From NCBI RefSeq assembly GCF_947486615.1, contig NZ_CANKUD010000007.1, positions 177,769-241,768 on the forward strand: a stretch of 64,000 bases of DNA, written 5' to 3'. The notes below the pieces were generated by a model that was not told the DNA's origin, did not search any database, and saw only the letters and a program-made list of their open reading frames with translations. The DNA is from an uncultured Modestobacter sp. (GTDB lineage Bacteria; Actinomycetota; Actinomycetes; Mycobacteriales; Geodermatophilaceae). A program made the position numbers and the translations under genes. Positions 1-9,987 of this stretch are shown here, piece by piece (within the stretch, counting starts at the first letter, position 1; each line of letters begins with the position of its first letter).

Positions 1-867
1 GGTCCGACCGCGCCGCGCTCGCTGTGGGCGGTGCCGCTGGACGGCGCGGGTGCGGCGGTGCAGCTGCCGTCCACACCTCGGCCGCCGGACCCGCACCTGC
101 TGGTCACGCCGGTCTGCCTCCGCTACCCGGCCGCCGACGGCACCGAGCTGGACGGGTGGCTGTACACCCCGCCGGGCGTGCGCGGCCCCAACCGCACGGT
201 GGTGACCTTCCACGGCGGGCCGGAGGGGCAGGAGCGGCCGGCGTTCAACCCGGTCGCCCAGTCGCTGGTCGCGGCCGGGCTGACCGTCTTCGCGCCCAAC
301 GTGCGCGGGTCCGGCGGGCACGGCCGGGCGTTCATGGCCGCCGACGACCTGGCCGCGCGGGAGTCCTCCTTCGACGACGTGGTGGCCACCGTCGACCACC
401 TGGTGGCCGAGGGGATCGCGCTGCCCGGGCAGGTCGGGGCGCACGGCTGGTCCTACGGCGGCTACCTGACCCTCGTCGCGCTCACCCGGTGGCCGGACCT
501 GTTCGCCGCCGGCGCGACGCTGGCCGGGATGAGCGACCTGCGCACCTTCTTCGCCGGCACCGAGCCGTGGATGGCCGCCGCCTCGGTGACCGAGTACGGC
601 GACCCGGTGGCCGACCGGGAGATGCTGGCCGCGATCTCGCCGATGACGGCGCTGGACCGGCTCACCTCGCCGGTGTTGCTGACCCACGGCGACCGGGACA
701 CCAACGTGCCGGTGCTGGAGTCGGTGCAGGCGCACCAGGAGCTGACCGCGCTCGGCGCGCCGGTCGACCTGCTGCTGCTGCGCGGCGAGGGACACACGAT
801 CGTGGGACGGGAGAACCTCCTGCACCTGTCCGAGCGGGTGGCGGAGTGGTTCGATCGCTGGCTGTGA
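1..867 (+). CDS. S9 prolyl-oligopeptidase-type serine hydrolase, 5' end cut off by window
   Basis: The frame is open from base 1, so the start codon and the beta-propeller domain usual in this family lie upstream of the window. The visible 288 residues are the alpha/beta-hydrolase catalytic domain: an oxyanion-type HGGPEGQ, the nucleophile elbow GWSYGG (Ser about 151 of the visible part), the acid in HGDRDTNVP (Asp about 233) and the base in GEGHTI (His about 265). The family cleaves short peptides after Pro or acylated residues, usually in the cytoplasm; the substrate here cannot be told. The next gene starts 7 bases after the stop, so the two may be co-transcribed. Confidence 0.85.
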   Translation, partial: GPTAPRSLWAVPLDGAGAAVQLPSTPRPPDPHLLVTPVCLRYPAADGTELDGWLYTPPGVRGPNRTVVTFHGGPEGQERPAFNPVAQSLVAAGLTVFAPNVRGSGGHGRAFMAADDLAARESSFDDVVATVDHLVAEGIALPGQVGAHGWSYGGYLTLVALTRWPDLFAAGATLAGMSDLRTFFAGTEPWMAAASVTEYGDPVADREMLAAISPMTALDRLTSPVLLTHGDRDTNVPVLESVQAHQELTALGAPVDLLLLRGEGHTIVGRENLLHLSERVAEWFDRWL

Positions 868-874
868 CCCCGCG

Positions 875-2346
875 ATGACCAGTGTGTTCGCCGGCTACCC
901 CGGCACCGGCCGGGACGAGGCGGTGGGCCCGGACGGCGCGGTGCGGCCGGCGTACCGGCCGGTCGCGCAGGTGCTCGAGGCGCTGGGCGGTGCCGGCATC
1001 GCCACGGTCGTCGGCGCCGTGGACCGGGAACGCCGCCGGCGCGGGGTCGTGGTCGGCGACCACGTGGACGGCCGGCTCCGGGAGCGACCGCTCCCGCTCT
1101 GCCCGGTGCCGCGGGTGCTCGGTGCCGAGGACTGGGCGCACCTGGCCGCCGGTGCCGAGCAGCGCACCCGGGCGCTCAACGCCTTCCTCGCCGACGTCTA
1201 CCGGCCGGCCGGGCGGCGCCGCGGCGACCCCGACCGGCACGCGGAGGTGGTGCGGGCCGGGGTGGTGCCCGCGGCGCTGATCAGCGCCAGCCCCGGCCAC
1301 CGTCCCGCCGCCGTCGGCCTGGCCGGGCCGGGCCAGCAGCGGGCCACCGTGGCCGGCCTGGGGGTGCTGCGCGGCCCCGACGGCTGGCTGGCGGTCAGCG
1401 ACGACCTGTGCGCCCCGGCCGGTCTGGGCCACGCGCTCAGCAACCGGGACAGCAGCCGGGCCGCACTGCCCGGACTGCACGCGGCGGCCGAGGACGACGG
1501 GCTGGTCGACCCGGCGACGGCGGTGCCGCTGCTGCGGGCCGCGCTCGCCGATGCGGCGCCGCGGGAGTGCACCGGCGAGCCGCGGATCGCGCTGCTCAGC
1601 GGCGGGCCGGGGGAGCCCAGCTGGTTCGAGCAGGGCCTGCTGGCCGAGGCGCTCGGCGTCCCCCTCGTCACCCCGGGGCAGCTCTGGCCCGCCGCCGACG
1701 GTGGCGTGACCGCGCAGCTGGACGGCGAGCGGCAGCGGGTGCACGTGCTGTACCGCCGGCTCGACGAGGCCGAGCTCGCCGCGCACCTGACCGCCACCGG
1801 CACCCCGCTGGACGTGCTGGTCGCCGAGGCGGTGCGCGCCGGCCGGCTGACCGTGGCCAACGTGCCGGGCAACGGCGTCGCCGACGACCCCGCGCTGTAC
1901 CGCTGCGTGCCGGAGATGATCCGCTTCTACCTGGGGGAGGAGCCGGTGCTGGCCACGGTGCCCACCTGGGTGCTCGCCGACGATGCCGACCTCGCCCAGG
2001 TGCGCGACCGGCTGCACGAGCTGGTCCTCCGCCCGGTCGACGGGTACGGCGGCCGCGGACTGGTCTCCGGCCCGCTGTGCTCGGCGGCCGAGCTCGCCGA
2101 GCTGCAGGCCGAGGTGCTCGCCGCCCCGCACCGGTTCGTCGCCGCCGAACCGGTGGACTGCTCGACGGTGCCCGCGGTCGTGGACGGGGTGCTCGTGCCC
2201 CGGCGGGTGGACCTGCGGCTGTTCACCGTGGCCGGCCGGCAGACCCGGGCGCTGCCCGCGCCGCTGACCCGGGTGGCGCCGGCGGACGGCGCCCAGCTGG
2301 TCGGGTCCGGCCCGGGCAGCGCCACCAAGGACACCTGGCTCCTGAG

Positions 2347-2350
<4 letters not shown>
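875..2350 (+). CDS. Circularly permuted ATP-grasp protein (DUF404/DUF407 type)
   Basis: The 491-residue protein shows the order of this ligase-like family: a middle motif NVPGNGVADDPALY followed by VPEMIRFYLGEEPVL, then VDGYGGRGLVSGP, then VDLRLF near the end and a KDTWLL tail. Members usually sit beside an alpha-E protein and a transglutaminase in a presumed peptide-ligation system; neither partner is visible here, only the peptidase 7 bases upstream. Two oddities: the family's NGVADDK lysine is Pro in this protein, and the Gly/Ser-rich segment before KDTW is shortened (GSGPGSATKDTW), so ATP handling may be altered. ATG start with no clear ribosome site. The substrate is unknown. Confidence 0.8.
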
Positions 2351-3574
<1,224 letters not shown>

Positions 3575-4675
3575 CTACTGGATGGTGTCCCAGCCCTCGA
3601 CGTCCTGGGGCTTGCGGGGGGCGGGGCCGACGTAGCGGGCCGAGGGGCGCACCAGCCGGCCGGTCTGCTTCTGCTCCAGGATGTGCGCGCACCAGCCGGC
3701 GGTGCGCGCGCAGCTGAACATCGAGGTGAACATGTGGCTGGGCACCTCGGCGAAGTCCAGGACGATGGCCGCCCAGAACTCCACGTTGGTCTCGATCGGC
3801 CGGTCGGGACGGCGCTCGCGCAGCTCGGTCAGCGCGGCCTGCTCCAGGGCCAGGGCGGCCTCGAAGCGGGGGGCGCCCAGCTCCTCGGCGGCGCGGCGGA
3901 GCACCCGGGCGCGGGGGTCCTCGGCGCGGTAGACGCGGTGGCCGAAGCCCATCAGCCGGTCGCCGGAGTCCAGCAGGTCCTTGACGTACTTCTCCGCGTT
4001 CCCGGAGGCCTCGACGCCGTCGAGCATGTGCAGCACCCGGGACGGGGCGCCGCCGTGCAGCGGGCCGGACATCGCCCCGATCGCGCCGGACAGCGACGCG
4101 GCGACGTCGGCGCCGGTGGAGGCGATCACCCGGGCGGTGAAGGTGGAGGCGTTCATGCCGTGCTCGGCGGCGGAGGTCCAGTAGGCGTCGACGGCGGCGA
4201 CGTGCCGCGGGTCGGGCTCGCCGCGCCAGCGCACCATGAAGCGCTCGACGATGGTGGCGGCCTCGTCGATCCGCTTCTGCGGCACGGCCGGGACGCCGAT
4301 GCCGCGGGCGGACTGCGCGACGTAGGACAGCGCCATCACCGCGGCGCGGGCCAGCTCGTCCCGGGCCTCGGAGTCGGAGATGTCCAGCAGCGGGCGGTAG
4401 CCCCAGATCGGGGTCAGCATCGCCAGCGCGGCCTGCACGTCGACCCGGACGTCGCCGGTGTGCACCGGGATGGGGAACGGCTCGGCCGGGGGCAGGCCCG
4501 GACCGAACTTGCCGTCGACCAGCAGCGCCCAGACGTTGCCGAAGGTGACCGTGCCGACCAGGTCCTCGATGTCGACGCCGCGGTAGCGCAGCGCCCCACC
4601 GTCCTTGTCCGGCTCCGCGATGGTGGTCTCGAAGGCGATGACGCCCTCGAGGCCCGGTACGAAGTCGTCGGCCAT
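3575..4675 (-). CDS. citA: Citrate synthase 2 (CitA-type)
   Basis: Condenses oxaloacetate and acetyl-CoA to citrate. The 366-residue protein carries the family histidines in AEHGMNAS (His172), GPLHGGAP (His207) and GFGHRVYR (His246). The usual catalytic Asp of the NVDF motif is Glu here (NVEFWAAI, Glu299), which I recall as a trait of the CitA-like second citrate synthase of actinobacteria, so this is probably an accessory enzyme and not the main GltA. ATG start with AGAGGAG 8 bases upstream. It is divergent from pdxH, with 143 bases between the starts, and lies upstream of serC. Confidence 0.92.
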   Translation of the reverse strand: MADDFVPGLEGVIAFETTIAEPDKDGGALRYRGVDIEDLVGTVTFGNVWALLVDGKFGPGLPPAEPFPIPVHTGDVRVDVQAALAMLTPIWGYRPLLDISDSEARDELARAAVMALSYVAQSARGIGVPAVPQKRIDEAATIVERFMVRWRGEPDPRHVAAVDAYWTSAAEHGMNASTFTARVIASTGADVAASLSGAIGAMSGPLHGGAPSRVLHMLDGVEASGNAEKYVKDLLDSGDRLMGFGHRVYRAEDPRARVLRRAAEELGAPRFEAALALEQAALTELRERRPDRPIETNVEFWAAIVLDFAEVPSHMFTSMFSCARTAGWCAHILEQKQTGRLVRPSARYVGPAPRKPQDVEGWDTIQ

Positions 4676-4818
4676 CTCGCATGCTCCTCTGCGCGCGGGT
4701 GGTGACGGACGCCGGTCAGCGCACGACGAGCCACAACCTAGGGGGTCGCGGGCTCCGGAGCGCAGCCGGGCGGGCGGTCACCCGGCGGTGCACGGCGCAA
4801 CGGTGACAGCATGAGGGT

Positions 4819-5466
4819 GTGCCCGACCTGATCCGCATGCGCAGGGACTACGACGACGGCGGCTTCGGGGAGGACGGCCTCGCCAGGACCTGGGTCGAGC
4901 AGTTCGACCACTGGTTCGCCGACGCCGTCGCCGCCGAGCTGCCCGAGCCCAACGCCATGGTGGTGGCCACCGCCGACGCCGACGGCGCCCCCGACGCCCG
5001 GGTGGTGCTGATGAAGGGCTACGACGCCGGCGGGTTCGTCTTCGGCACCAACTACGCCTCCGCCAAGGGTGCCCAGCTGGCGGTGAACCCGCGCGCGGCG
5101 CTGGTGTTCCCGTGGCACGCCCAGCAGCGGCAGGTGCGGGTCACCGGCAGTGTCGAGCGGGTCGGGCCGACCGCCTCCGACCTGCTCTGGGACCCGCGGC
5201 CGCGCGGCTCGCAGCTGGCCGCGGCCGCCTCGATCCAGTCGACGGTGGTGGAGTCCCGGCAGCTGCTGCGCACCCGGGTCACCGAGCTGGACGAGCAGAC
5301 GCCGGCCGGGCAGCTGCCGCGACCGGAGAACTGGGGCGGCTACCGGGTCGTGCCCGAGCGGGTGGAGTTCTGGCAGGGCGGCCATGACCGCCTGCACGAC
5401 CGGTTGGTCTTCGTGCGCGATGACGAGGAAGGCGGCGGCTGGGTCGTGCAGCGACTCGCCCCATGA
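4819..5466 (+). CDS. pdxH: Pyridoxamine 5'-phosphate oxidase PdxH
   Basis: FMN-dependent oxidation of pyridoxamine or pyridoxine phosphate to PLP. The 215 residues are full length: N-terminal RMRRDYDDGG, the FMN-binding stretch PDARVVLMKGYD and FGTNYASAKG, the FPWHAQQRQVRVTGSVER core, and the C-terminal WGGYRVVPERVEFWQGG followed by HDR and VVQRLAP, all family-typical. PLP is the cofactor of SerC encoded nearby. No ribosome site: the GTG at 4819 is preceded by CAGCAT plus 6 bases, which fits leaderless transcription. The gene ends 4 bases before a pair of dispersed repeats. Confidence 0.93.
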   Translation: MPDLIRMRRDYDDGGFGEDGLARTWVEQFDHWFADAVAAELPEPNAMVVATADADGAPDARVVLMKGYDAGGFVFGTNYASAKGAQLAVNPRAALVFPWHAQQRQVRVTGSVERVGPTASDLLWDPRPRGSQLAAAASIQSTVVESRQLLRTRVTELDEQTPAGQLPRPENWGGYRVVPERVEFWQGGHDRLHDRLVFVRDDEEGGGWVVQRLAP

Positions 5467-5470
5467 AGGG

Positions 5471-5577
5471 TGAAGGACCCCGCCGCCCCCCACACCTCGC
5501 CAGCTCGGCGCGGGCCCCTGCGCCGGGGCCTGAGCCCCACGCCTCGCAAGCTCGGCGCGGGCCCCTGCAGCGGGGCC
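5471..5577 (+). repeat. Dispersed intergenic repeat, tandem copies B and C
   Basis: Copy B (5471-5530) begins TGAAGGACCCCGCCG and ends GCGCCGGGGCC; copy C (5531-5577) lacks the first part but repeats GCCTCGC-n-AGCTCGGCGC and GGGCCCCTGCAGCGGGGCC. The two share a near-identical core (CTCGC, AGCTCGGCGCGGGCCCCTGC). They lie right after the pdxH stop and before the MFS gene. Confidence 0.75.
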
Positions 5578-5621
5578 GAGGTCAAGAGCCGCCGACGCCG
5601 GTCGATCCGGTGGAGGGTGGG

Positions 5622-6935
5622 TTGGGGGTCGAGCAGCCGCAGCCGGTGACCCGGGGGCGTGGCTGGGCGCTGGACACGACGCCGCTGCGCAACCGGGCCT
5701 TCCGGCGCATCTTCGGCGGCGTCGCGGTGACCATGCTCGGCCAGCAGATGACGCTGGTCGCCGTCCCGTACCAGGTGTTCCAGCTGACCGGCTCGTCCCT
5801 GATGGTGGGGCTCACCTCGCTGGTCTCGCTGGTGCCGCTCGTCGTCTTCGGCCTGCTGGGCGGGGCGATCGCCGACGCGATGGACCGCCGTCGGCTGATG
5901 CTGATCAGCTCGGTCGGCGCCGCCGTGACCAGCGCGCTGCTCGCGGTGCAGGCCCTGCTGCCCGGCGACGGGCACCTGTCGGTGCTGTGGCTGCTGGCCG
6001 CGGCCGTCTCGGCCTTCGCCGCGGTGAACCAGCCGGCCCGCAGCGCGGTGATCCCGGCGATCGTCGGCACGGACGCCGTCGCGGCGGCGAACGCGCTGGC
6101 CTCGACGGTGCGCCAGGCCGGCGTGATCGTCGGGCCGCTGCTGGCCGGGCTGCTGATCGGTCTGGGCGACCTGTCGATCCTCTACACCGTCGACGCGATC
6201 GGGTTCGTCGCCGCGGTGCTGCTGCTGCGTGGGCTGCCGTCGCTGCCGCCCGAGGGGGTCTCCGGGCCGGTGCGGCTGCGGTCGGCCGTGCGCGGGGTGG
6301 GGGAGGGCTTCACCTTCCTGCGCACCCAGCCGCTGCTGCTGATGACCTTCGTCGTCGACGTGATCGCGATGCTGTTCGCCTGGCCGCAGGCGGTCTTCCC
6401 GGAGCTGTCGCAGACCACCTACGACTCGCACGCCAACAGCCTCGGCTGGTTGTTCGCCGGGGTGTCGATCGGCTCGCTGCTGATGGGCCTGACCTCGGGC
6501 TGGGTGACCCGGGTCGACCGGCAGGGCGCCGTGGTGCTGGGCGCCATCGCGGTCTGGGGCGTGGCGATCATCGGGTTCGGGCTGGCCTCCACCCTGTGGC
6601 TGGCGGTGCTCTGCCTGGCCGTCGCCGGGGCGGGGGACATGGTCAGCTCGGTGCTGCGCTCGGCGATGCTGCAGACCGCGGCGCCGGACGAGATGCGCGG
6701 CCGGATGCAGGGCGTGTTCATCGTGGTCGTCGCCGGTGGCCCGCGGCTGGGCGACGTGCGGGCCGGGCTGCTGGCCAGCAGCGTCGGGGTGAGCGCGGCG
6801 ATGGTCTCCGGCGGCGTCGTCATCGTGCTGGCGATGGTGGTGGTGGCGGTCGCCGTCCCGTCGTTCTGGCTGTACCGGGCGTCGCAGGCCGACGAGGTGG
6901 CCCGGGCCGCCCGCCGCCGGCTGGCCGCGGACTGA
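5622..6935 (+). CDS. MFS transporter of the EntS-like (MFS_3) group
   Basis: A 437-residue integral membrane protein with about 12 helices, opening LRNRAFRRIFGGVAVTMLGQQM. The loop motif GGAIADAMDRRRLM after helix 2 and the late signature GRMQGVFIVVVAGGPRLGD are typical of drug/siderophore exporters of this group. The substrate is not predictable. The start is uncertain: the frame is open to an ATG at 5463 that overlaps pdxH and would be translated through the repeat. TTG at 5622, with GGAGGG about 5 bases upstream, is my choice; GTG at 5610 or 5646 are alternatives. A long hairpin follows the stop. Confidence 0.82.
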   Translation: MGVEQPQPVTRGRGWALDTTPLRNRAFRRIFGGVAVTMLGQQMTLVAVPYQVFQLTGSSLMVGLTSLVSLVPLVVFGLLGGAIADAMDRRRLMLISSVGAAVTSALLAVQALLPGDGHLSVLWLLAAAVSAFAAVNQPARSAVIPAIVGTDAVAAANALASTVRQAGVIVGPLLAGLLIGLGDLSILYTVDAIGFVAAVLLLRGLPSLPPEGVSGPVRLRSAVRGVGEGFTFLRTQPLLLMTFVVDVIAMLFAWPQAVFPELSQTTYDSHANSLGWLFAGVSIGSLLMGLTSGWVTRVDRQGAVVLGAIAVWGVAIIGFGLASTLWLAVLCLAVAGAGDMVSSVLRSAMLQTAAPDEMRGRMQGVFIVVVAGGPRLGDVRAGLLASSVGVSAAMVSGGVVIVLAMVVVAVAVPSFWLYRASQADEVARAARRRLAAD

Positions 6936-6941
6936 CCTCCG

Positions 6942-7000
6942 CCGTCGGTCACGAGGTGCTGCTCCGCGGCCCGGCCGAGGCAGCAGCTCGTGACCGACGG
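6942..7000. terminator. Long hairpin between the MFS gene and the GlgC-like gene
   Basis: Left arm 6942-6962 and right arm 6980-7000 pair over 21 bases with one mismatch (core CGTCGGTCACGAG against CTCGTGACCGACG), loop 17 bases. It begins 7 bases after the MFS stop. No T-run. Probably ends the MFS transcript; part of a recurrent class of long perfect dyads in this window. Confidence 0.55.
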
Positions 7001-7033
7001 GTGCGGCGGGCCCGGAACGGGTAGTCGCGGCGG

Positions 7034-8215
7034 ATGGCGCTCCCGCGGGTCCTCGTCCTCGTCCTCGCCGGTGGCAAGGGCAGCCGCCTCGAACTGCTGA
7101 CCGAGACCCGGGCCAAGCCCGCCGTCCCGTTCGCCGGGGTGTACCGGCTCATCGACTTCCCGCTGTCCAACTGCGAGCACTCGCAGATCCCCGACGTCTG
7201 GGTGTCCGAGCAGTACCAGCCGCAGTCGGTGAACGAGCACCTGGCCGGCGGTCGACCCTGGGACCTGGACCGCACCGCCGGCGGGCTGATGATGCTGCCG
7301 CCGTTCCAGGGCAGCGAGCGCGGCGGCTTCACCGAGGGCACCGCCGACGGGTTGTGGCGGCAGGCCGAGCTGATCCGGCAGTTCGGCGCCGACGCGCTCG
7401 TGGTGGTCAGCTCCGACGCCGTCTACAAGCTCGACTACCGCGCCGTGGTCGACGCCCACCTGGGCTCGGGCGCCGAGGTCACCATGGTGACCACCGAGGT
7501 CGACCCGGACGACGCCGCCCGCTACGGCATCGTCCAGGCCGGGGCCGACGGGAAGGTCACCGACTACGCCTACAAGCCCGACGAGCCGGCGACGACGACG
7601 GCCACCAACGAGGTCTTCGTCTTCTCCCCGGAGGAGACCCTCGACCGGCTCGAGGCGATCCAGGACCAGGTCGGCGAGGAGGGCCTGGAGGACCTGGGGA
7701 CCCACCTGCTGCCGGCGCAGACCAAGGACGGCCTGGCCCGGGCCTACCCGCTGGAGGGCTACTGGCGGGACGTGGGCACGGTGGAGTCCTACTGGGAGGC
7801 GCACCGGGAGTTCCGCTGCGAAGAGCCGCCGATCGACCTGGACGAGGCCGGCTGGCCCATCCACACCCGCGGCGGCCGGCACAGCGCAGCGCGGCTGCTG
7901 CGCGGCTCGGTGGTCGAGGACACCCTGGTCTCCGGGGGCACCCGGGTCGCCGGGGAGGTGCGCGGCTCGGTGCTGTCGCCGGGGGTGATCGTCGAGCCGG
8001 GGGCCACCGTCATCGACTCGGTGCTGCTGCCCGGTGCCCGGGTCCGCGCCGGGGCCACCGTCACCCGCACCGTCCTGGACGACGGGGTGGTGGTGGGCGA
8101 GCGGGCCACCGTCGGCGGCGACGGGGAGATCACCCTGGTCGGCCGGCGGGCCGAGGTGCCGGCCGGCACCGAGCTGCGGGCGGGTGCGCGCTTCCCCGAG
8201 CCCGAGGAGGACTGA
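7034..8215 (+). CDS. Glucose-1-phosphate adenylyltransferase-like protein (GlgC family)
   Basis: The nucleotidyltransferase domain (residues about 1-250) has LAGGKGSRLELLTETRAKPAVPFAG, RLIDFPLSNC, EGTADGLWRQAEL and the substrate-end motif YWRDVGTVESYWEAH; the C-terminal third has the repeated V/G hexapeptides of a left-handed beta-helix (SVVEDTLVSGG, SVLSPGVIVEPGA). GlgC makes ADP-glucose for glycogen or trehalose-type glucans. At 393 residues it is slightly shorter than a standard GlgC, and the N-terminal LVLVLAGGKG start is compact, so a related NDP-sugar activity is possible. No other glycogen gene is nearby. ATG start with only a weak upstream purine stretch; converges on udgX. Confidence 0.85.
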   Translation: MALPRVLVLVLAGGKGSRLELLTETRAKPAVPFAGVYRLIDFPLSNCEHSQIPDVWVSEQYQPQSVNEHLAGGRPWDLDRTAGGLMMLPPFQGSERGGFTEGTADGLWRQAELIRQFGADALVVVSSDAVYKLDYRAVVDAHLGSGAEVTMVTTEVDPDDAARYGIVQAGADGKVTDYAYKPDEPATTTATNEVFVFSPEETLDRLEAIQDQVGEEGLEDLGTHLLPAQTKDGLARAYPLEGYWRDVGTVESYWEAHREFRCEEPPIDLDEAGWPIHTRGGRHSAARLLRGSVVEDTLVSGGTRVAGEVRGSVLSPGVIVEPGATVIDSVLLPGARVRAGATVTRTVLDDGVVVGERATVGGDGEITLVGRRAEVPAGTELRAGARFPEPEED

Positions 8216-8243
8216 CGCGCCCGGGTCTGAGGTCGCGAGGCGG

Positions 8244-8927
8244 TCAGGCGAGGACGTGGGCGACGACCCGGAGGTCGGCGACGAGGGCGTCGTAGGCGGC
8301 GGCGCGGGCGTCGTCCGGCGTGCGCAGCACGGCGGAGGGGTGCGCGGTGGCGAGCACCCAGGTCTGGTGCGGGGCGTCCTCGTCCTGGTCGGCCTCGGGC
8401 AGCCCGGCCTCCGCGGCCCGCACGCCCGTCGGCGTCCAGGGCATCAGCTGGCCGCGCTCCCGGGTGATCCGGAACGACGGCGCGATGAGCGCCTTGGCGG
8501 CCACAGCGCCCAGGCAGACCACCACCTCCGGCTGCAGGACGGCGAACTCCGCCTCCAGCCAGGGCCGGCAGGCCTGCAGGTGCTCCGCGCCCGGTGACTG
8601 GTGGATGCGCCGCTTGGGCGTCGGGGTGAACCGGAAGTGCTTGACCGAGTTGGTCACGTAGGCGTCGCCGCGGTCGATGCCGGCGTCGGTGAGCGCCTTG
8701 TCCAGCAGCCGCCCGGCCGGACCGACGAACGGCTCGCCCTTCCGGTCCTCCTGGTCGCCGGGCTGCTCGCCGACGAACACCACTCGCGCGGTCTCCGGGC
8801 CCTCGCCGAACACCGTCTGGGTGGCCGGCTCCCACAGCTCGCAGGCCCGGCAGCCGGCCGCGGCCTCGCGCAGCCCGGCCAGGCCGACGCCGGTGGGCAC
8901 CTGCGCCGGCTGGTCCGCATCGCTCAT
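8244..8927 (-). CDS. udgX: UdgX-type uracil-DNA glycosylase
   Basis: The 227-residue protein has the family-4 features: Cys26 and Cys29 (CRAC) and Cys120 as iron-sulfur ligands, motif A GEQPGDQED (residues 53-61), the GEPFVGPAGRLLD loop and the late HPSAVLR. It carries the insertion KRRIH at 105-109, the hallmark of UdgX, whose histidine (His109 in M. smegmatis) traps uracil DNA covalently; here the His falls at the same number. UdgX is known for tight, non-turnover complexes with uracil-containing DNA. I start at the ATG at 8927; a frame open to 8993 adds 22 unfamily-like residues. Converges on the GlgC-like gene with 28 bases between. Confidence 0.93.
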   Translation of the reverse strand: MSDADQPAQVPTGVGLAGLREAAAGCRACELWEPATQTVFGEGPETARVVFVGEQPGDQEDRKGEPFVGPAGRLLDKALTDAGIDRGDAYVTNSVKHFRFTPTPKRRIHQSPGAEHLQACRPWLEAEFAVLQPEVVVCLGAVAAKALIAPSFRITRERGQLMPWTPTGVRAAEAGLPEADQDEDAPHQTWVLATAHPSAVLRTPDDARAAAYDALVADLRVVAHVLA

Positions 8928-8993
8928 GCCCTGATCCCACCCGAGGGACGGCGCATCCGCAGCGCGAGCGGGGGGACACACCGCGCCGTTCAC

Positions 8994-9034
8994 TTGACGA
9001 GTTGGAAAGTCATCAGACAGTCTCGCCGCGAGAC
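8994..9034 (+). promoter_or_regulatory. Candidate promoter with perfect operator dyad for the ABC operon
   Basis: TTGACG (8994-8999) is followed, 17-18 bases on, by CAGTCT/ACAGTC, and immediately by the perfect dyad GTCTCGC-C-GCGAGAC (9020-9034), which would overlap the -10 and transcription start. This layout is typical of repression by a dimeric TetR- or PadR-type regulator; no such regulator gene is adjacent. It lies 45 bases before the ATPase start codon. Confidence 0.5.
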
Positions 9035-9078
9035 AACCTCACGACACCGCACGCACACACCGAACCCCCGGAGGGGCA

Positions 9079-9987
9079 GTGCTCGAGTTCGACGGCCTGG
9101 TCAAGGCCTACGGCGACAACCAGGTGCTGAAGGGGGTGAGCTTCTCCGTCGCGCCGGGGCAGATGTTCGGCTTCTGCGGTTCCAACGGCGCGGGGAAGAC
9201 CACCACCATGCGGATCGCGATGGGCCTGGCCCGGGCCGACGCGGGGGAGGTGCGCTGGTCGGGCCGGCCGGTCGACGAGGCCGTCCGCCGCCGGATCGGC
9301 TACATGCCCGAGGAGCGGGGGCTGTACCCGAAGATGAAGGTCGGCGAGCAGCTGACCTACTTCGCCCGGCTGCACGGCATGGACGCCGCACCCGCGGCCC
9401 GCGCCGCCGAGGCGTGGGCCGAGCGCCTCGGGCTGGGGGAGCGGCAGGGCGACAAGGTGGAGAAGCTGTCGCTGGGCAACCAGCAGCGCGTGCAGCTGGC
9501 CGCCGCGCTGGTCAGCGAGCCCGAGGTGCTGATCCTGGACGAGCCGTTCTCCGGCCTCGACCCGGTGGGCGTCGACTCCCTCGCCGAGGCGCTGCTCGAG
9601 CAGGCCCGTCGCGGCGTCCCCGTCGTCTTCTCCAGCCACCAACTGGACCTGGTGGAGCGGCTCTGCGACGCCGTGGGCATCCTGGCCCGCGGCTCGATCG
9701 TGGCCAGCGGCACCGTCCCCGAGCTGCGGTCCACGACCGCGGGCCGGCAGCTGCGAGTGGTCGCCCCCGACGCGCCGGCCGGCTGGGCCGGCGCCGTGCC
9801 GGGCGTCCGGGTCGTCTCCGAGCAGCGCGGGGACACCGTGCTCGAGCTCGCGCCCGGCACCGACGACCAGCAGGTGCTCGCCGCGGCCCTGGCCACCGGC
9901 CGGGTCACCCACTTCGCCTGGCGCGAGCCCACCCTCGTCGAGCTCTTCCGCGACGCCGTCACGACGCCTGAGGAGGTGGCGGCGTGA
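9079..9987 (+). CDS. ABC transporter ATPase, NatA-like
   Basis: A 302-residue nucleotide-binding subunit: Walker A GSNGAGKTTT (residues about 34-43), Q-loop region MPEERGLYPKMK, signature LSLGNQQRV (in place of LSGGQ), Walker B LILDEPFSGLDPVG, and switch His in FSSHQLD. The final 80 residues form the extra domain common in NatA/DUF4162-type exporters. The GTG start has GGAGGGG 4 bases away. It overlaps the permease gene by 4 bases (GTGA), so the two are co-translated. The role is probably export (drug, lipid or ion); the substrate is unknown. Confidence 0.92.
   Translation: MLEFDGLVKAYGDNQVLKGVSFSVAPGQMFGFCGSNGAGKTTTMRIAMGLARADAGEVRWSGRPVDEAVRRRIGYMPEERGLYPKMKVGEQLTYFARLHGMDAAPAARAAEAWAERLGLGERQGDKVEKLSLGNQQRVQLAAALVSEPEVLILDEPFSGLDPVGVDSLAEALLEQARRGVPVVFSSHQLDLVERLCDAVGILARGSIVASGTVPELRSTTAGRQLRVVAPDAPAGWAGAVPGVRVVSEQRGDTVLELAPGTDDQQVLAAALATGRVTHFAWREPTLVELFRDAVTTPEEVAA

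Noticed and set aside
662-2131. Long minus-strand frame opposite the ATP-grasp gene
   Set aside because: Composition (His, Gly, Arg, Gln repeats) is typical of antisense frames in high-G+C genomes; the plus-strand protein has clear family motifs.
5463-5621. N-terminal extension of the MFS protein from ATG 5463
   Set aside because: It would be the translation of two copies of a dispersed repeat and overlap pdxH; a TTG with a good ribosome site lies closer to the first helix.
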